NCBI GenBank assembly: GCA_040384665.1
Contig: JAZKIY010000006.1
Coordinates: 1-64,000 of the forward strand
Direction: 5' to 3'
Length of the DNA stretch: 64,000 nt
DNA from: PCRC01 sp040384665
Lineage (GTDB): Bacteria > Pseudomonadota > Gammaproteobacteria > Burkholderiales > Burkholderiaceae_C
The notes under the pieces: generated by a model
Databases searched by the model: none
Seen by the model: the letters and a program-made list of their open reading frames with translations, nothing else
What the model was told of the DNA's origin: nothing
In this document: piece by piece, positions 1 through 7,038 of the stretch
Layout of the letters: each line of letters starts with the position of its first letter
Numbering within the stretch: position 1 is the stretch's first letter
Position numbers and translations under genes: made by a program

Positions 1-154
1 CGCCGATCTTGGAAAAGTTCTCGGCCAGGGTCTGCAGCGTCACCGTCTTGCCGGTACCGGTGGCGCCGGTGATCAGGCCATGGCGGTTGGCCAGGCCGGG
101 CAGCAGATGGCATTCGGTTTCGGCGTTTCGGGCGATCAACAGCGGCTCGGTCAT
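1..154 (-). CDS. HerA-like helicase/ATPase, YjgR (DUF853) type, N-terminal fragment
   Basis: Only the first 51 codons lie in the window; the gene runs off the left edge. The reverse strand reads MTEPLLIARN, then a leucine/glycine-rich stretch and a Walker A motif GATGTGKTVTL at about residues 34-44. The short N-terminus leading directly into this P-loop is typical of the HerA-like YjgR/DUF853 NTPases, whose cellular role is poorly defined. The start codon (complement of 152-154) is preceded by a GAAGGAAG ribosome-binding site. It is transcribed divergently from yebC. The family call rests on the P-loop context and length only, so another P-loop ATPase cannot be excluded. Confidence 0.6.
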   Translation of the reverse strand, partial: MTEPLLIARNAETECHLLPGLANRHGLITGATGTGKTVTLQTLAENFSKIG

Positions 155-228
155 GGGTGCTTCCTTCGGGGGTGGGAAGTGAAAAGTAAAATCGGTGCAA
201 CAGATTAAATCAGCATCAAGGATCTTTC

Positions 229-954
229 GTGGCCGGACACAGCAAATGGGCGAATATTCAGCACCGAAAAGGTCGCCAGGACGAGAAGCGCGGCAAGATC
301 TGGACGCGCATCATCCGTGAGATCACGGTGGCCGCCCGCGCGGGCGGCGGTGACCTGAGCGCCAACCCGCGCCTGCGCCTGGCGGTGGACAAGGCCAAGG
401 CGGCCAACATGCCGGCCGACCGCGTCAAATACAACATCGACAAGGCCACCGGCAACGCCGAGGGCGTGCATTACGAAGAAATCCGCTACGAAGGCTACGG
501 CATCGGCGGTGCGGCCATTGTGGTGGACACCATGACCGACAACCACGTGCGCACCGTGGCCGAGGTGCGCCATGCGTTCAACAAGCACGGTGGCAACATG
601 GGTACCAATGGCTCGGTGGCGTTCCAGTTCAAGCACTGCGGCCAGCTGGTGTTTGCGCCGGGGACCGATGAAGACAAGGTGATGGAAGTGGCGCTGGAAG
701 CCGGTGCCGACGACGTGATCACCGACGACGATGGCGCCATCGAGGTGCTGACCTCGGTGGCCGATTTCGAGGCGGTGAAAAATGCCTTGCAGGCGGCAGG
801 CCTGGCGCCCGAAATCGCCGAAGTGACGATGCGTGCCGAGAACACCATTGCCCTGGAAGGCGACGAAGCGGCCAGAATGCAGAAAATTCTGGACGCGCTG
901 GAAGAACTGGACGACGTGCAAAACGTTTTCCACAATGCAGAAATCAACGAATAA
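229..954 (+). CDS. yebC: YebC/PmpR-family protein (TACO1-like)
   Basis: A 241-residue protein of the YebC/PmpR/TACO1 family. It begins with the family signature AGHSKWANIQHRKGRQD, continues with the conserved RIIREITVAAR and the NMPADRVKYNIDKATG stretch, and ends in the acidic ELDDVQNVFHN. Family members act in translation of proline-rich stretches and have also been described as transcription regulators. The start is GTG at 229, supported by AAGGA at 218-222 and by the invariant AGHSKW directly after it. Length matches the family. It leads a long plus-strand gene run, with purD 21 nt downstream. AT-rich candidates for a -10 box (TAAAAT 187-192, TTAAAT 205-210) lie upstream without a clear -35. 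Confidence 0.95.
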   Translation: MAGHSKWANIQHRKGRQDEKRGKIWTRIIREITVAARAGGGDLSANPRLRLAVDKAKAANMPADRVKYNIDKATGNAEGVHYEEIRYEGYGIGGAAIVVDTMTDNHVRTVAEVRHAFNKHGGNMGTNGSVAFQFKHCGQLVFAPGTDEDKVMEVALEAGADDVITDDDGAIEVLTSVADFEAVKNALQAAGLAPEIAEVTMRAENTIALEGDEAARMQKILDALEELDDVQNVFHNAEINE

Positions 955-975
955 GCAACGAAGAAGAAGGCCGGT

Positions 976-2265
976 ATGAAAGTTTTGGTGGTGGGCGGTG
1001 GTGGCCGTGAACATGCATTGGCATGGAAGTTGAGCCAGTCGCCCAAGGTACAAGCCGTTTATGTGGCGCCGGGCAACGGCGGCACGGCAGTGGACGAGCA
1101 GTTGGAGAACCTGGCGATCACCGACGTGAAAGCGCTGCGGGTCTGGGCGCAAGACAACAAAATCGCCCTCACAGTGGTGGGGCCCGAGCAGCCACTGGCG
1201 GCGGGCATCGTGGACGAGTTCCGTGCCCATGGGTTGCGGATTTTTGGTCCGACCAAGGCCGCCGCCCAGCTGGAAAGCTCCAAGGCGTTTTCCAAAGCCT
1301 TCATGAAACGCCACGGCATTCCCACTGCCGAGTACGACACCTTCTCTGACCCGGTGGCGGCACACGCCTATGTCGACAAAATGGGCGCGCCCATTGTCGT
1401 CAAGGCCGACGGTCTGGCCGCTGGCAAAGGCGTCGTGGTGGCCATGACGCTGGCCGAGGCCCACGAAGCGATTGACTTCATGCTGGTGGACAACACCCTG
1501 GGCGTGCAGCACAACGACGGTGGCGCGCGGGTGGTGATCGAGGAGTTCTTGCAGGGCGAAGAGGCCAGCTTCATCGTGCTGTGCGACGGAAAAAACGTGC
1601 TGCCATTGGCCACCAGCCAGGACCACAAACGCCTGCTCGACGCCGACCAGGGGCCCAACACCGGCGGCATGGGGGCGTACTCGCCGGCCCCAGTGGTCAC
1701 GCCGGAGGTGCACGCCCGCACCATGCGCGAGATCATTCTGCCGACCATCAAGGGCATGGAAAAAGACGGCATTCCCTACTCGGGCTTCCTGTACGCCGGC
1801 CTGATGATCGATGCGCAGGGCAAACCCAAGACGCTGGAGTTCAACTGCCGCATGGGCGACCCGGAGACCCAGCCCATCATGATGCGGCTCAAGTCCGACC
1901 TGTATGACGTGTTGTGGGCTGCCACAGAAACGGGCCCGCATGGCCGCATTGACGACATTGAACTCCACTGGGACCGCCACGTGGCGCTGGGCATTGTGAT
2001 GGCCGCACACGGCTACCCGCTGAACCCGCGCAAAGGCGACGCGATCACCGGCTTGCCCGCGAACACCGACAACGCGGTGGTGTTCCATGCCGGTACCACC
2101 CGCCAGGGCGGCAGCACCGTCACCACCGGTGGGCGTGTGCTGTGTGTGACGGTGCTGGCCGAGTCTGTCAAGGCGGCGCAACAGCAGGCCAACGAGCTGG
2201 CGCAGGCCATCCATTTCGACGGCGCCCAGCACCGGCGCGACATCGGTTACCGCGCGATCAAATGA
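976..2265 (+). CDS. purD: Phosphoribosylamine--glycine ligase (GAR synthetase)
   Basis: A 429-residue ATP-grasp enzyme that joins glycine to 5-phosphoribosylamine in step two of purine synthesis. Visible family features are the N-terminal MKVLVVGGGGREHALAWKL, GNGGTA, VVGPEQPL, the ATP-grasp VVKADGLAAGKGV near residues 138-151, DHKRLLDADQGPNTGGMG and FNCRMGDPETQ. Length is normal. The stop codon overlaps the hemF start in an ATGA tetranucleotide, so the two are probably translationally coupled. Its companion purL lies far away in this window at 36.4 kb, so purine genes are scattered here. Confidence 0.97.
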   Translation: MKVLVVGGGGREHALAWKLSQSPKVQAVYVAPGNGGTAVDEQLENLAITDVKALRVWAQDNKIALTVVGPEQPLAAGIVDEFRAHGLRIFGPTKAAAQLESSKAFSKAFMKRHGIPTAEYDTFSDPVAAHAYVDKMGAPIVVKADGLAAGKGVVVAMTLAEAHEAIDFMLVDNTLGVQHNDGGARVVIEEFLQGEEASFIVLCDGKNVLPLATSQDHKRLLDADQGPNTGGMGAYSPAPVVTPEVHARTMREIILPTIKGMEKDGIPYSGFLYAGLMIDAQGKPKTLEFNCRMGDPETQPIMMRLKSDLYDVLWAATETGPHGRIDDIELHWDRHVALGIVMAAHGYPLNPRKGDAITGLPANTDNAVVFHAGTTRQGGSTVTTGGRVLCVTVLAESVKAAQQQANELAQAIHFDGAQHRRDIGYRAIK

Positions 2266-3182
2266 ACGCCGAACCGGGGGTGTCGGGCGTGCGCGAATTT
2301 TTGCTGGGCCTGCAGCACAGCATCACCTCACAGGTCAGTGCGGTGGATGGCGGCGTCTTCGTGGCAGATGCCTGGGAAAAACCCCCTGGCGAAATGTTGC
2401 AGGGCAATGGCATCACCATGATTCTGGAGGGCGGGGCGGTTTTTGAGCGGGCTGGCTGCGGTTTCTCGCACGTCACTGGCCCGCGCCTGCCGCCCTCGGC
2501 CACCCAGCACCGGCCCGAACTGAGCGGCGCGCCGTTCGAGGCCATGGGCGTGTCGCTGGTGTTCCACCCGCGCAACCCCTATGTGCCCACGGTGCACATG
2601 AACGTGCGCATGCTCGCGGCCACGCCAGAGGGCGGCACGCCGGTGTGCTGGTTCGGTGGTGGCATGGACCTGACGCCGTACTACGGCTTTGAAGAAGACG
2701 CGGTGCATTTCCACCGCACCTGCCAGCAGACGCTGGCCCCGTTCGGCGACGACAAATACCCACGCTTCAAGACCTGGTGCGACGAGTACTTCTTCCTGAA
2801 GCACCGCAACGAACCGCGCGGCGTGGGTGGCGTGTTTTTTGACGACTTCTCTGAGCTCGGCTTCGAGCGCAGCCGCGACATGATGCAGGCCGTGGGCTCT
2901 GCTTTAACCAGCGCCTACCTGCCCATTGTGGCGCGCCGCAAAGACACGCCTTACGGCGAACGCGAACGCGCCTTCCAGCTCTACCGGCGTGGCCGTTATG
3001 TCGAATTCAACCTGGTCTGGGACCGGGGCACGCACTTTGGCCTGCAATCGGGCGGGCGCACCGAGTCGATTTTGATGTCCATGCCGCCGCTGGCGAGTTG
3101 GTCCTATGCCCACCAGCCCGAACCTGATTCGGCCGAGGCGGCGCTGTACAGCGACTTTCTGGTGCGGCGCGAATGGGTCTGA
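2262..3182 (+). CDS. hemF: Oxygen-dependent coproporphyrinogen-III oxidase
   Basis: A 306-residue HemF, which converts coproporphyrinogen III to protoporphyrinogen IX with O2 in haem synthesis. Recognisable segments are the FERAGCGFSHVTG region, the HPRNPYVPTVHMNVR block, CWFGGGMDLTPYY, the HRNEPRGVGGVFFDDF block and FNLVWDRGTHFGLQSGGRTESILMS (given here as family landmarks). The frame is open further upstream inside purD, but the ATG at 2262 overlapping the purD stop gives the normal family length and an expected N-terminus (MNAEPGVSGVREFL). The 3' end overlaps nadD by 10 nt. An O2-dependent enzyme suggests an aerobic lifestyle. Confidence 0.96.
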   Translation: MNAEPGVSGVREFLLGLQHSITSQVSAVDGGVFVADAWEKPPGEMLQGNGITMILEGGAVFERAGCGFSHVTGPRLPPSATQHRPELSGAPFEAMGVSLVFHPRNPYVPTVHMNVRMLAATPEGGTPVCWFGGGMDLTPYYGFEEDAVHFHRTCQQTLAPFGDDKYPRFKTWCDEYFFLKHRNEPRGVGGVFFDDFSELGFERSRDMMQAVGSALTSAYLPIVARRKDTPYGERERAFQLYRRGRYVEFNLVWDRGTHFGLQSGGRTESILMSMPPLASWSYAHQPEPDSAEAALYSDFLVRREWV

Positions 3183-3796
3183 GCGGCGCCGCGCCGCAAC
3201 GCCGCATCGGCGTGTTTGGTGGCGCGTTCGACCCTCCGCACAATGCCCACCTGGCCCTGGCCGAAGCGGCCGTGGTGCAACTGCAGCTTGACGTGCTGCA
3301 CGTGGTGCCCACCGGTCAGGCCTGGCACAAACCACGGCCGCTGACCGACAGCGCCCACCGGCTCGCCATGGCCCAACTGGCCTTTGCCAACCACCCCAAG
3401 GTGGTGGTGGACGACTGTGAAATCCGCCGCGCTGGCCCCAGCTACACCATCGACACGCTGCGTGCGCTGCACAGTGCGGCGCCCGGCGCGCAATTGCTGC
3501 TGGTGATGGGCGAAGACCAGGCCCATTCGCTGGACCGCTGGCACGAGATTTCCGCGATCACCCAATTAGCTATAATTTCAATAGCTAGACGCGCAGAAAA
3601 CACTAAGGCTGAGGGTCGATTTGACCTCAAAAACCTGCCCCATGCTGTTTTTCAGCCTCTGCAACTGCCCCTGATGCAGGCCAGCGCGACCGAGGTTCGC
3701 GCCCGGCTCGCGGCGGGCGAGGGAGTAGACCATCTGGTTCCCGACGCCGTTGCGCGCTATATTGCCAAACACCTGCTTTACCAAACCACCCGATGA
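3173..3796 (+). CDS. nadD: Nicotinate-nucleotide adenylyltransferase
   Basis: A 207-residue NadD, which makes nicotinate adenine dinucleotide from NaMN and ATP. The nucleotidyltransferase signature GVFGGAFDPPHNAHL is at residues 13-27, followed by VPTGQAWHK and the C-terminal SATEVRARLAAG with VARYIAKHLLY. Between LLVMGEDQAHSLDRWHE and FQPLQLP the coding sequence contains copy A of the dispersed repeat (about residues 131-154, including NTKAEGRFDLK). By memory of other betaproteobacterial NadDs the overall length is about normal, so the element seems to replace rather than lengthen this region. The gene overlaps hemF by 10 nt and rsfS by 4 nt. Confidence 0.93.
   Translation: MGLSGAAPQRRIGVFGGAFDPPHNAHLALAEAAVVQLQLDVLHVVPTGQAWHKPRPLTDSAHRLAMAQLAFANHPKVVVDDCEIRRAGPSYTIDTLRALHSAAPGAQLLLVMGEDQAHSLDRWHEISAITQLAIISIARRAENTKAEGRFDLKNLPHAVFQPLQLPLMQASATEVRARLAAGEGVDHLVPDAVARYIAKHLLYQTTR
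3564..3635 (-). repeat. Dispersed palindromic element, copy A (in nadD)
   Basis: Written on the minus strand, it has a T-rich left end and an AAATCG block, then core GCCTTAGTG (complement of 3601-3609), 14 nt of spacer, and a perfect 7-bp inverted repeat TAGCTAT/ATAGCTA (3567-3573 and 3581-3587) around a 7-nt loop. It lies antisense to nadD and is translated through as ARRAENTKAEGRFDLK. The left arm plus core matches copy B at 28 of 33 aligned positions by hand count. It is visibly AT-richer than the flanking nadD sequence. Confidence 0.8.
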
Positions 3797-4428
3797 CCAC
3801 TGAATCCGCCGCCAAAAAAGACATCCAGAAACTCCAGCGCGCCATCGTCGATGGTCTGGAGGACGTGAAGGCGCAAGACATTCAGGTCTTCAACACCGAG
3901 CACCTGTCGCCGTTGTTTGAGCGGGTGATGATGGCGTCGGGCACCTCCAACCGCCAGACCCGTGCGCTGGCCGCTTCGGTGCGCGACGCGGTGCGGGACG
4001 CCGGTTTTGGCAAGCCACGCATTGAGGGTGAGGAAAACGGCGAGTGGATCATCGTCGACTGTGGCGCGGCCGTGGTGCACATCATGCAGCCGTCCATTCG
4101 CCAGTACTACCACCTTGAAGAACTCTGGGGCGACACACCCGTGCGCCTGAAGCTGGGGTCTGCCAAGCCGGCAACGGCCGAGAAAGCCCCCGCCAAAAAA
4201 GTGGCTGTGAAGGCCGAGCCCACCACCCTGCGCCGCAGCAGCGCCGCCAAGACCGCGATCAAGGCCGCCGAGCAGGCGGCCAAAGCGCCCAAACCCGCAG
4301 CCAAGAAAGCGCCAGCCCGCAAAAGCGCCATCACCAAAGTGGTGGTGAAAACGGCCGCGAAAAAGGCGCCCGCCAAAGCCGCCGCGAAAAAAGCACCTGC
4401 CAAAAAGGCGCCAGCCCGCAAGGCATGA
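3793..4428 (+). CDS. rsfS: Ribosomal silencing factor RsfS with histone-H1-like Lys/Ala/Pro tail
   Basis: Residues 1 to about 118 are a RsfS/Iojap domain (DIQKLQRAIVDGLEDVKAQDI, GTSNRQTRALAASVRD, WIIVDCGAAVVHIM, RQYYHLEELWG), which binds ribosomal protein L14 and blocks 50S-30S joining in stationary phase. The family is normally about 105-130 residues. Here some 90 further residues follow, made almost only of Ala, Lys, Pro, Arg and Val, with AAKKAPAK-type units repeated at the end, resembling histone H1 or AlgP tails. The tail is in the same uninterrupted frame and ends 4 nt into rlmH, so it is not a separate gene. It is likely disordered and nucleic-acid binding. Confidence 0.92.
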   Translation: MTTESAAKKDIQKLQRAIVDGLEDVKAQDIQVFNTEHLSPLFERVMMASGTSNRQTRALAASVRDAVRDAGFGKPRIEGEENGEWIIVDCGAAVVHIMQPSIRQYYHLEELWGDTPVRLKLGSAKPATAEKAPAKKVAVKAEPTTLRRSSAAKTAIKAAEQAAKAPKPAAKKAPARKSAITKVVVKTAAKKAPAKAAAKKAPAKKAPARKA

Positions 4429-4892
4429 AACTGTACGTGGTGGCGGTCGGCCAGCGTGTGCCCGACTGGGCGCAAACTGCCTGGGACGACTACGCCAAAC
4501 GTTTTCCACCCGAACTGAAGGTGGAACTCAAAGCGGTCAAGACCGAGGCGCGGGGCTCCAAAACCGTGGAACAACTCTGCGCCGCCGAACGCGAACGCAT
4601 TGAAGCCGCCATCCCGCGCGGCACCCGCATCGTGGCGCTGGACGAACGTGGCACCGCGCTCACCACCGTGGCCCTGGCCGCCCGCCTCAAGGGCTGGCAA
4701 CTCGAAAGCGACGACGTGGCGCTGGTGATCGGCGGCCCCGACGGCCTGGACCCGGCCTTCAAGCAGGCCGCGCACGAACGCATCCGCCTGTCTGACCTGA
4801 CCCTGCCCCACGCCATGGTGCGGGTGCTGCTGGTCGAGCAGCTGTACCGCGCCTGGTCGGTCAATGCCGGTCACCCTTACCACCGGGAATGA
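4425..4892 (+). CDS. rlmH: 23S rRNA pseudouridine1915 N3-methyltransferase
   Basis: A 155-residue SPOUT-class methyltransferase that modifies pseudouridine 1915 in helix 69 of 23S rRNA. It shows MKLYVVAVGQRVPDW, YAKRFPPE, IVALDERGTALTT, the SAM-binding-knot motif FVIGGPDGL-like VIGGPDGLDPAF, and the C-terminal LPHAMVRVLLVEQLYRAWSV with NAGHPYHRE, the family's invariant end. It overlaps rsfS upstream and maf downstream by 4 nt each, giving coupled translation with its functional neighbour RsfS. Confidence 0.96.
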   Translation: MKLYVVAVGQRVPDWAQTAWDDYAKRFPPELKVELKAVKTEARGSKTVEQLCAAERERIEAAIPRGTRIVALDERGTALTTVALAARLKGWQLESDDVALVIGGPDGLDPAFKQAAHERIRLSDLTLPHAMVRVLLVEQLYRAWSVNAGHPYHRE

Positions 4893-5500
4893 CCATGTCG
4901 CCTGATTTCGTCTACCTGGCTTCTCAAAGTCCACGCCGGCGCGAATTGCTCAACCAGTTGGATGTGAGCCACGAACTGCTGCTGGCCGGCCCCGACGAAG
5001 ACGCCGAGTCTCTGGAGGCCGAGCGCCCCGGCGAGTCGCCCACCGCCTATGTGCAGCGGGTGACCGCCCTCAAGCTGGATGCGGCGGTGCAGCGTTTGAA
5101 GGCCCGTGGCTTGCCAAAAGCACCGGTGCTGTGCGCTGACACCACCGTGGCCAAAGGCCGCACGCTCTACGGCAAGCCGAGCGATGCGGCCGATGCCGCC
5201 CGCATGCTGCGTGAGCTGAGCGGCAGCACCCACCGGGTACTCACTGCGGTGGCCTTGCAGCACGGCAAGAAACGTTTTGCCGCGCTGAGCGTGTCCAGGG
5301 TGACGTTTGCCCCATTGTCCAAGCGTGAGCTGGCCGACTACATCGCCTCGGGCGAGTCGATGGGCAAGGCCGGCGCCTACGCGGTGCAGGGCAGGGCAGC
5401 GGGCTTCATCACCCACATCAGCGGCAGCTACTCTGGCATCATGGGTTTGCCGATGTTCGAGACGGCGCAACTGCTCCGCGCCATTGGCCTGAAGATCTGA
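4889..5500 (+). CDS. maf: Maf-family nucleoside triphosphate pyrophosphatase (YhdE type)
   Basis: A 203-residue Maf protein; the family hydrolyses non-canonical nucleotides or dTTP/UTP. The N-terminal signature LASQSPRRRELLNQL contains the phosphate-binding SxSPRR, and CADTTV, GKP, FMGKAGAYAVQGRA-like MGKAGAYAVQGRAAGFI and GSYSGIMGLP follow. Its position directly before rng mirrors yhdE (maf)-rng (cafA) in enterobacteria, which favours the dTTP/UTP-type YhdE over YceF. The ATG at 4889 overlaps the rlmH stop; a second ATG at 4895 is an equally plausible start. Confidence 0.93.
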   Translation: MTMSPDFVYLASQSPRRRELLNQLDVSHELLLAGPDEDAESLEAERPGESPTAYVQRVTALKLDAAVQRLKARGLPKAPVLCADTTVAKGRTLYGKPSDAADAARMLRELSGSTHRVLTAVALQHGKKRFAALSVSRVTFAPLSKRELADYIASGESMGKAGAYAVQGRAAGFITHISGSYSGIMGLPMFETAQLLRAIGLKI

Positions 5501-5508
5501 CATCGCCC

Positions 5509-7020
5509 ATGCAACAAGACATCCTCATCAACTGGTCGCCCCAGGAAACCCGTGTGGCCGTTGTGGAAAACGGCGCCGTGCAGGAGCTGCACGTCGAGCG
5601 CACGCTGGAGCGTGGCCTGGTGGGCAACGTCTACCTCGGCAAGGTGTCGCGGGTGCTGCCCGGCATGCAATCGGCGTTCATCGACATCGGGCTGGACCGC
5701 GCCGCTTTCCTGCACGTGGCCGATCTGGTGTCCAGCGGGCACCAACGTGCGCTGGACGCTGAAACCCGCGCACCCGGCGCCGTGCCGGTGGCCAACCTGA
5801 CGCCGATCGAGAAGCAGGTGTTTGAAGGCCAGTCGCTGCTGGTGCAGGTCATCAAGGACCCGATTGGCACCAAGGGCGCGCGCTTGTCGGCGCAGATCAG
5901 CATTGCCGGACGGCTGCTGGTGTATTTGCCACACGACAACCACATGGGCATCTCGCAGAAGATCCCGGGGGAGCAGCGTGCGGTGCTGCGCGAGCGTTTG
6001 CTGCAACTGGCCACCGCCAGCGCCCCGGCTGCTGGCGGTACAGGCGGCGGTTTCATCTTGCGCACCAACGGCGAAGACGCCACCGACGCCGAGCTGGCCG
6101 ACGACATTGCCTACCTGCGCAAAGCCTGGGCACGCATCAAAGACGCATCCCTGCGCCAACCGCCGCGCACCCTGCTGCACCAGGACCTGAGCCTGCTGGA
6201 GCGGGTGCTGCGCGACATGGCCAGCGAAGACACCCAGACCATCCGCATCGACTCGCGCGAGCAGTGCGACAAGCTGCAGGCCTTTGGCCGCGAGTTCATG
6301 CCCGCCACCGTGGACAAGGTGCAGCACTACAAGGGTGAACGCCCGATCTTCGATTTGTTTTCCATCGACGAAGAAATTGCCAAAGCACTGGGTCGCCGTG
6401 TGGACCTGAAGTCGGGCGGCTATTTGATCGTCGACCAGACGGAGGCCCTGACCACCGTCGACGTGAACACCGGTGGCTATGTGGGTGCGCGCAATTTTGA
6501 CGACACCATCTTCAAGACCAACCTGGAAGCCGCGCTGGCGATTGCGCGCCAGCTGCGCCTGCGCAACCTGGGCGGCATTGTCATCGTCGACTTCATTGAC
6601 ATGACGCGCGAAGACCACCGCGAGGCGGTGCTCGCCGAATTCCGCAAGCAGCTGGCCCGGGACCGGGTGAAGACCATGGCCGGTGGTTTTTCTCAACTCG
6701 GGCTGGTGGAGATGACGCGCAAGCGCACCCGCGAGTCGCTGGCGCATTTGCTGTGCGAACCCTGCGCGGTGTGCAGTGGCAAGGGCACGGTGAAGACCGC
6801 GCGCAGCGTGGCCTACGACATCCTGCGCGAGATCCTGCGTGAGGCACGGCAGTTCAGCCCACGCGAATTTCGCGTGGTCGCTTCACCCAAGGTGGTGGAG
6901 CTGTTTCTGGACGAGGAAAGCCAGCACCTGGCCGGGCTGAGCGATTTCATTGGCAAGCCGATTTCGCTGCAAAGCGAAACCGCCATGGGCCAGGAGCAGT
7001 ACGACATCGTGCTGCTTTAG
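5509..7020 (+). CDS. rng: Ribonuclease G
   Basis: A 503-residue RNase E/G-family endoribonuclease that matures the 5' end of 16S rRNA and takes part in mRNA decay. It begins with MQQDILINWSPQETRVAVVE, has an S1 RNA-binding domain around residues 38-125 (GNVYLGKVSRVLPGMQSAFIDIG split here as landmarks), a 5'-sensor and DNase-I-like core containing GGYLIVDQTEALTTVDVNTG with the catalytic acidic residues, and the Zn-link cysteines in LLCEPCAVCSGKGTV. There is no long C-terminal scaffold, so it is RNase G and not E. It ends 18 nt before the convergent msbA stop, with no clear terminator between them. Confidence 0.95.
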   Translation: MQQDILINWSPQETRVAVVENGAVQELHVERTLERGLVGNVYLGKVSRVLPGMQSAFIDIGLDRAAFLHVADLVSSGHQRALDAETRAPGAVPVANLTPIEKQVFEGQSLLVQVIKDPIGTKGARLSAQISIAGRLLVYLPHDNHMGISQKIPGEQRAVLRERLLQLATASAPAAGGTGGGFILRTNGEDATDAELADDIAYLRKAWARIKDASLRQPPRTLLHQDLSLLERVLRDMASEDTQTIRIDSREQCDKLQAFGREFMPATVDKVQHYKGERPIFDLFSIDEEIAKALGRRVDLKSGGYLIVDQTEALTTVDVNTGGYVGARNFDDTIFKTNLEAALAIARQLRLRNLGGIVIVDFIDMTREDHREAVLAEFRKQLARDRVKTMAGGFSQLGLVEMTRKRTRESLAHLLCEPCAVCSGKGTVKTARSVAYDILREILREARQFSPREFRVVASPKVVELFLDEESQHLAGLSDFIGKPISLQSETAMGQEQYDIVLL

Positions 7021-7038
7021 GGTCCCTCAGCCGCACAC

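Noticed and set aside
205..2232. A 675-codon open frame opposite yebC and purD
   Set aside because: It runs across two unrelated well-identified genes, which a real antisense gene would not track.
2142..2261. Upstream extension of hemF inside purD
   Set aside because: It gives a 40-residue non-family N-terminus; ATG 2262 overlaps the purD stop and gives normal length.
4120..4428. The Lys/Ala-rich end of rsfS as a separate histone-like gene
   Set aside because: No start codon with ribosome-binding site and no stop separates it from the RsfS domain.
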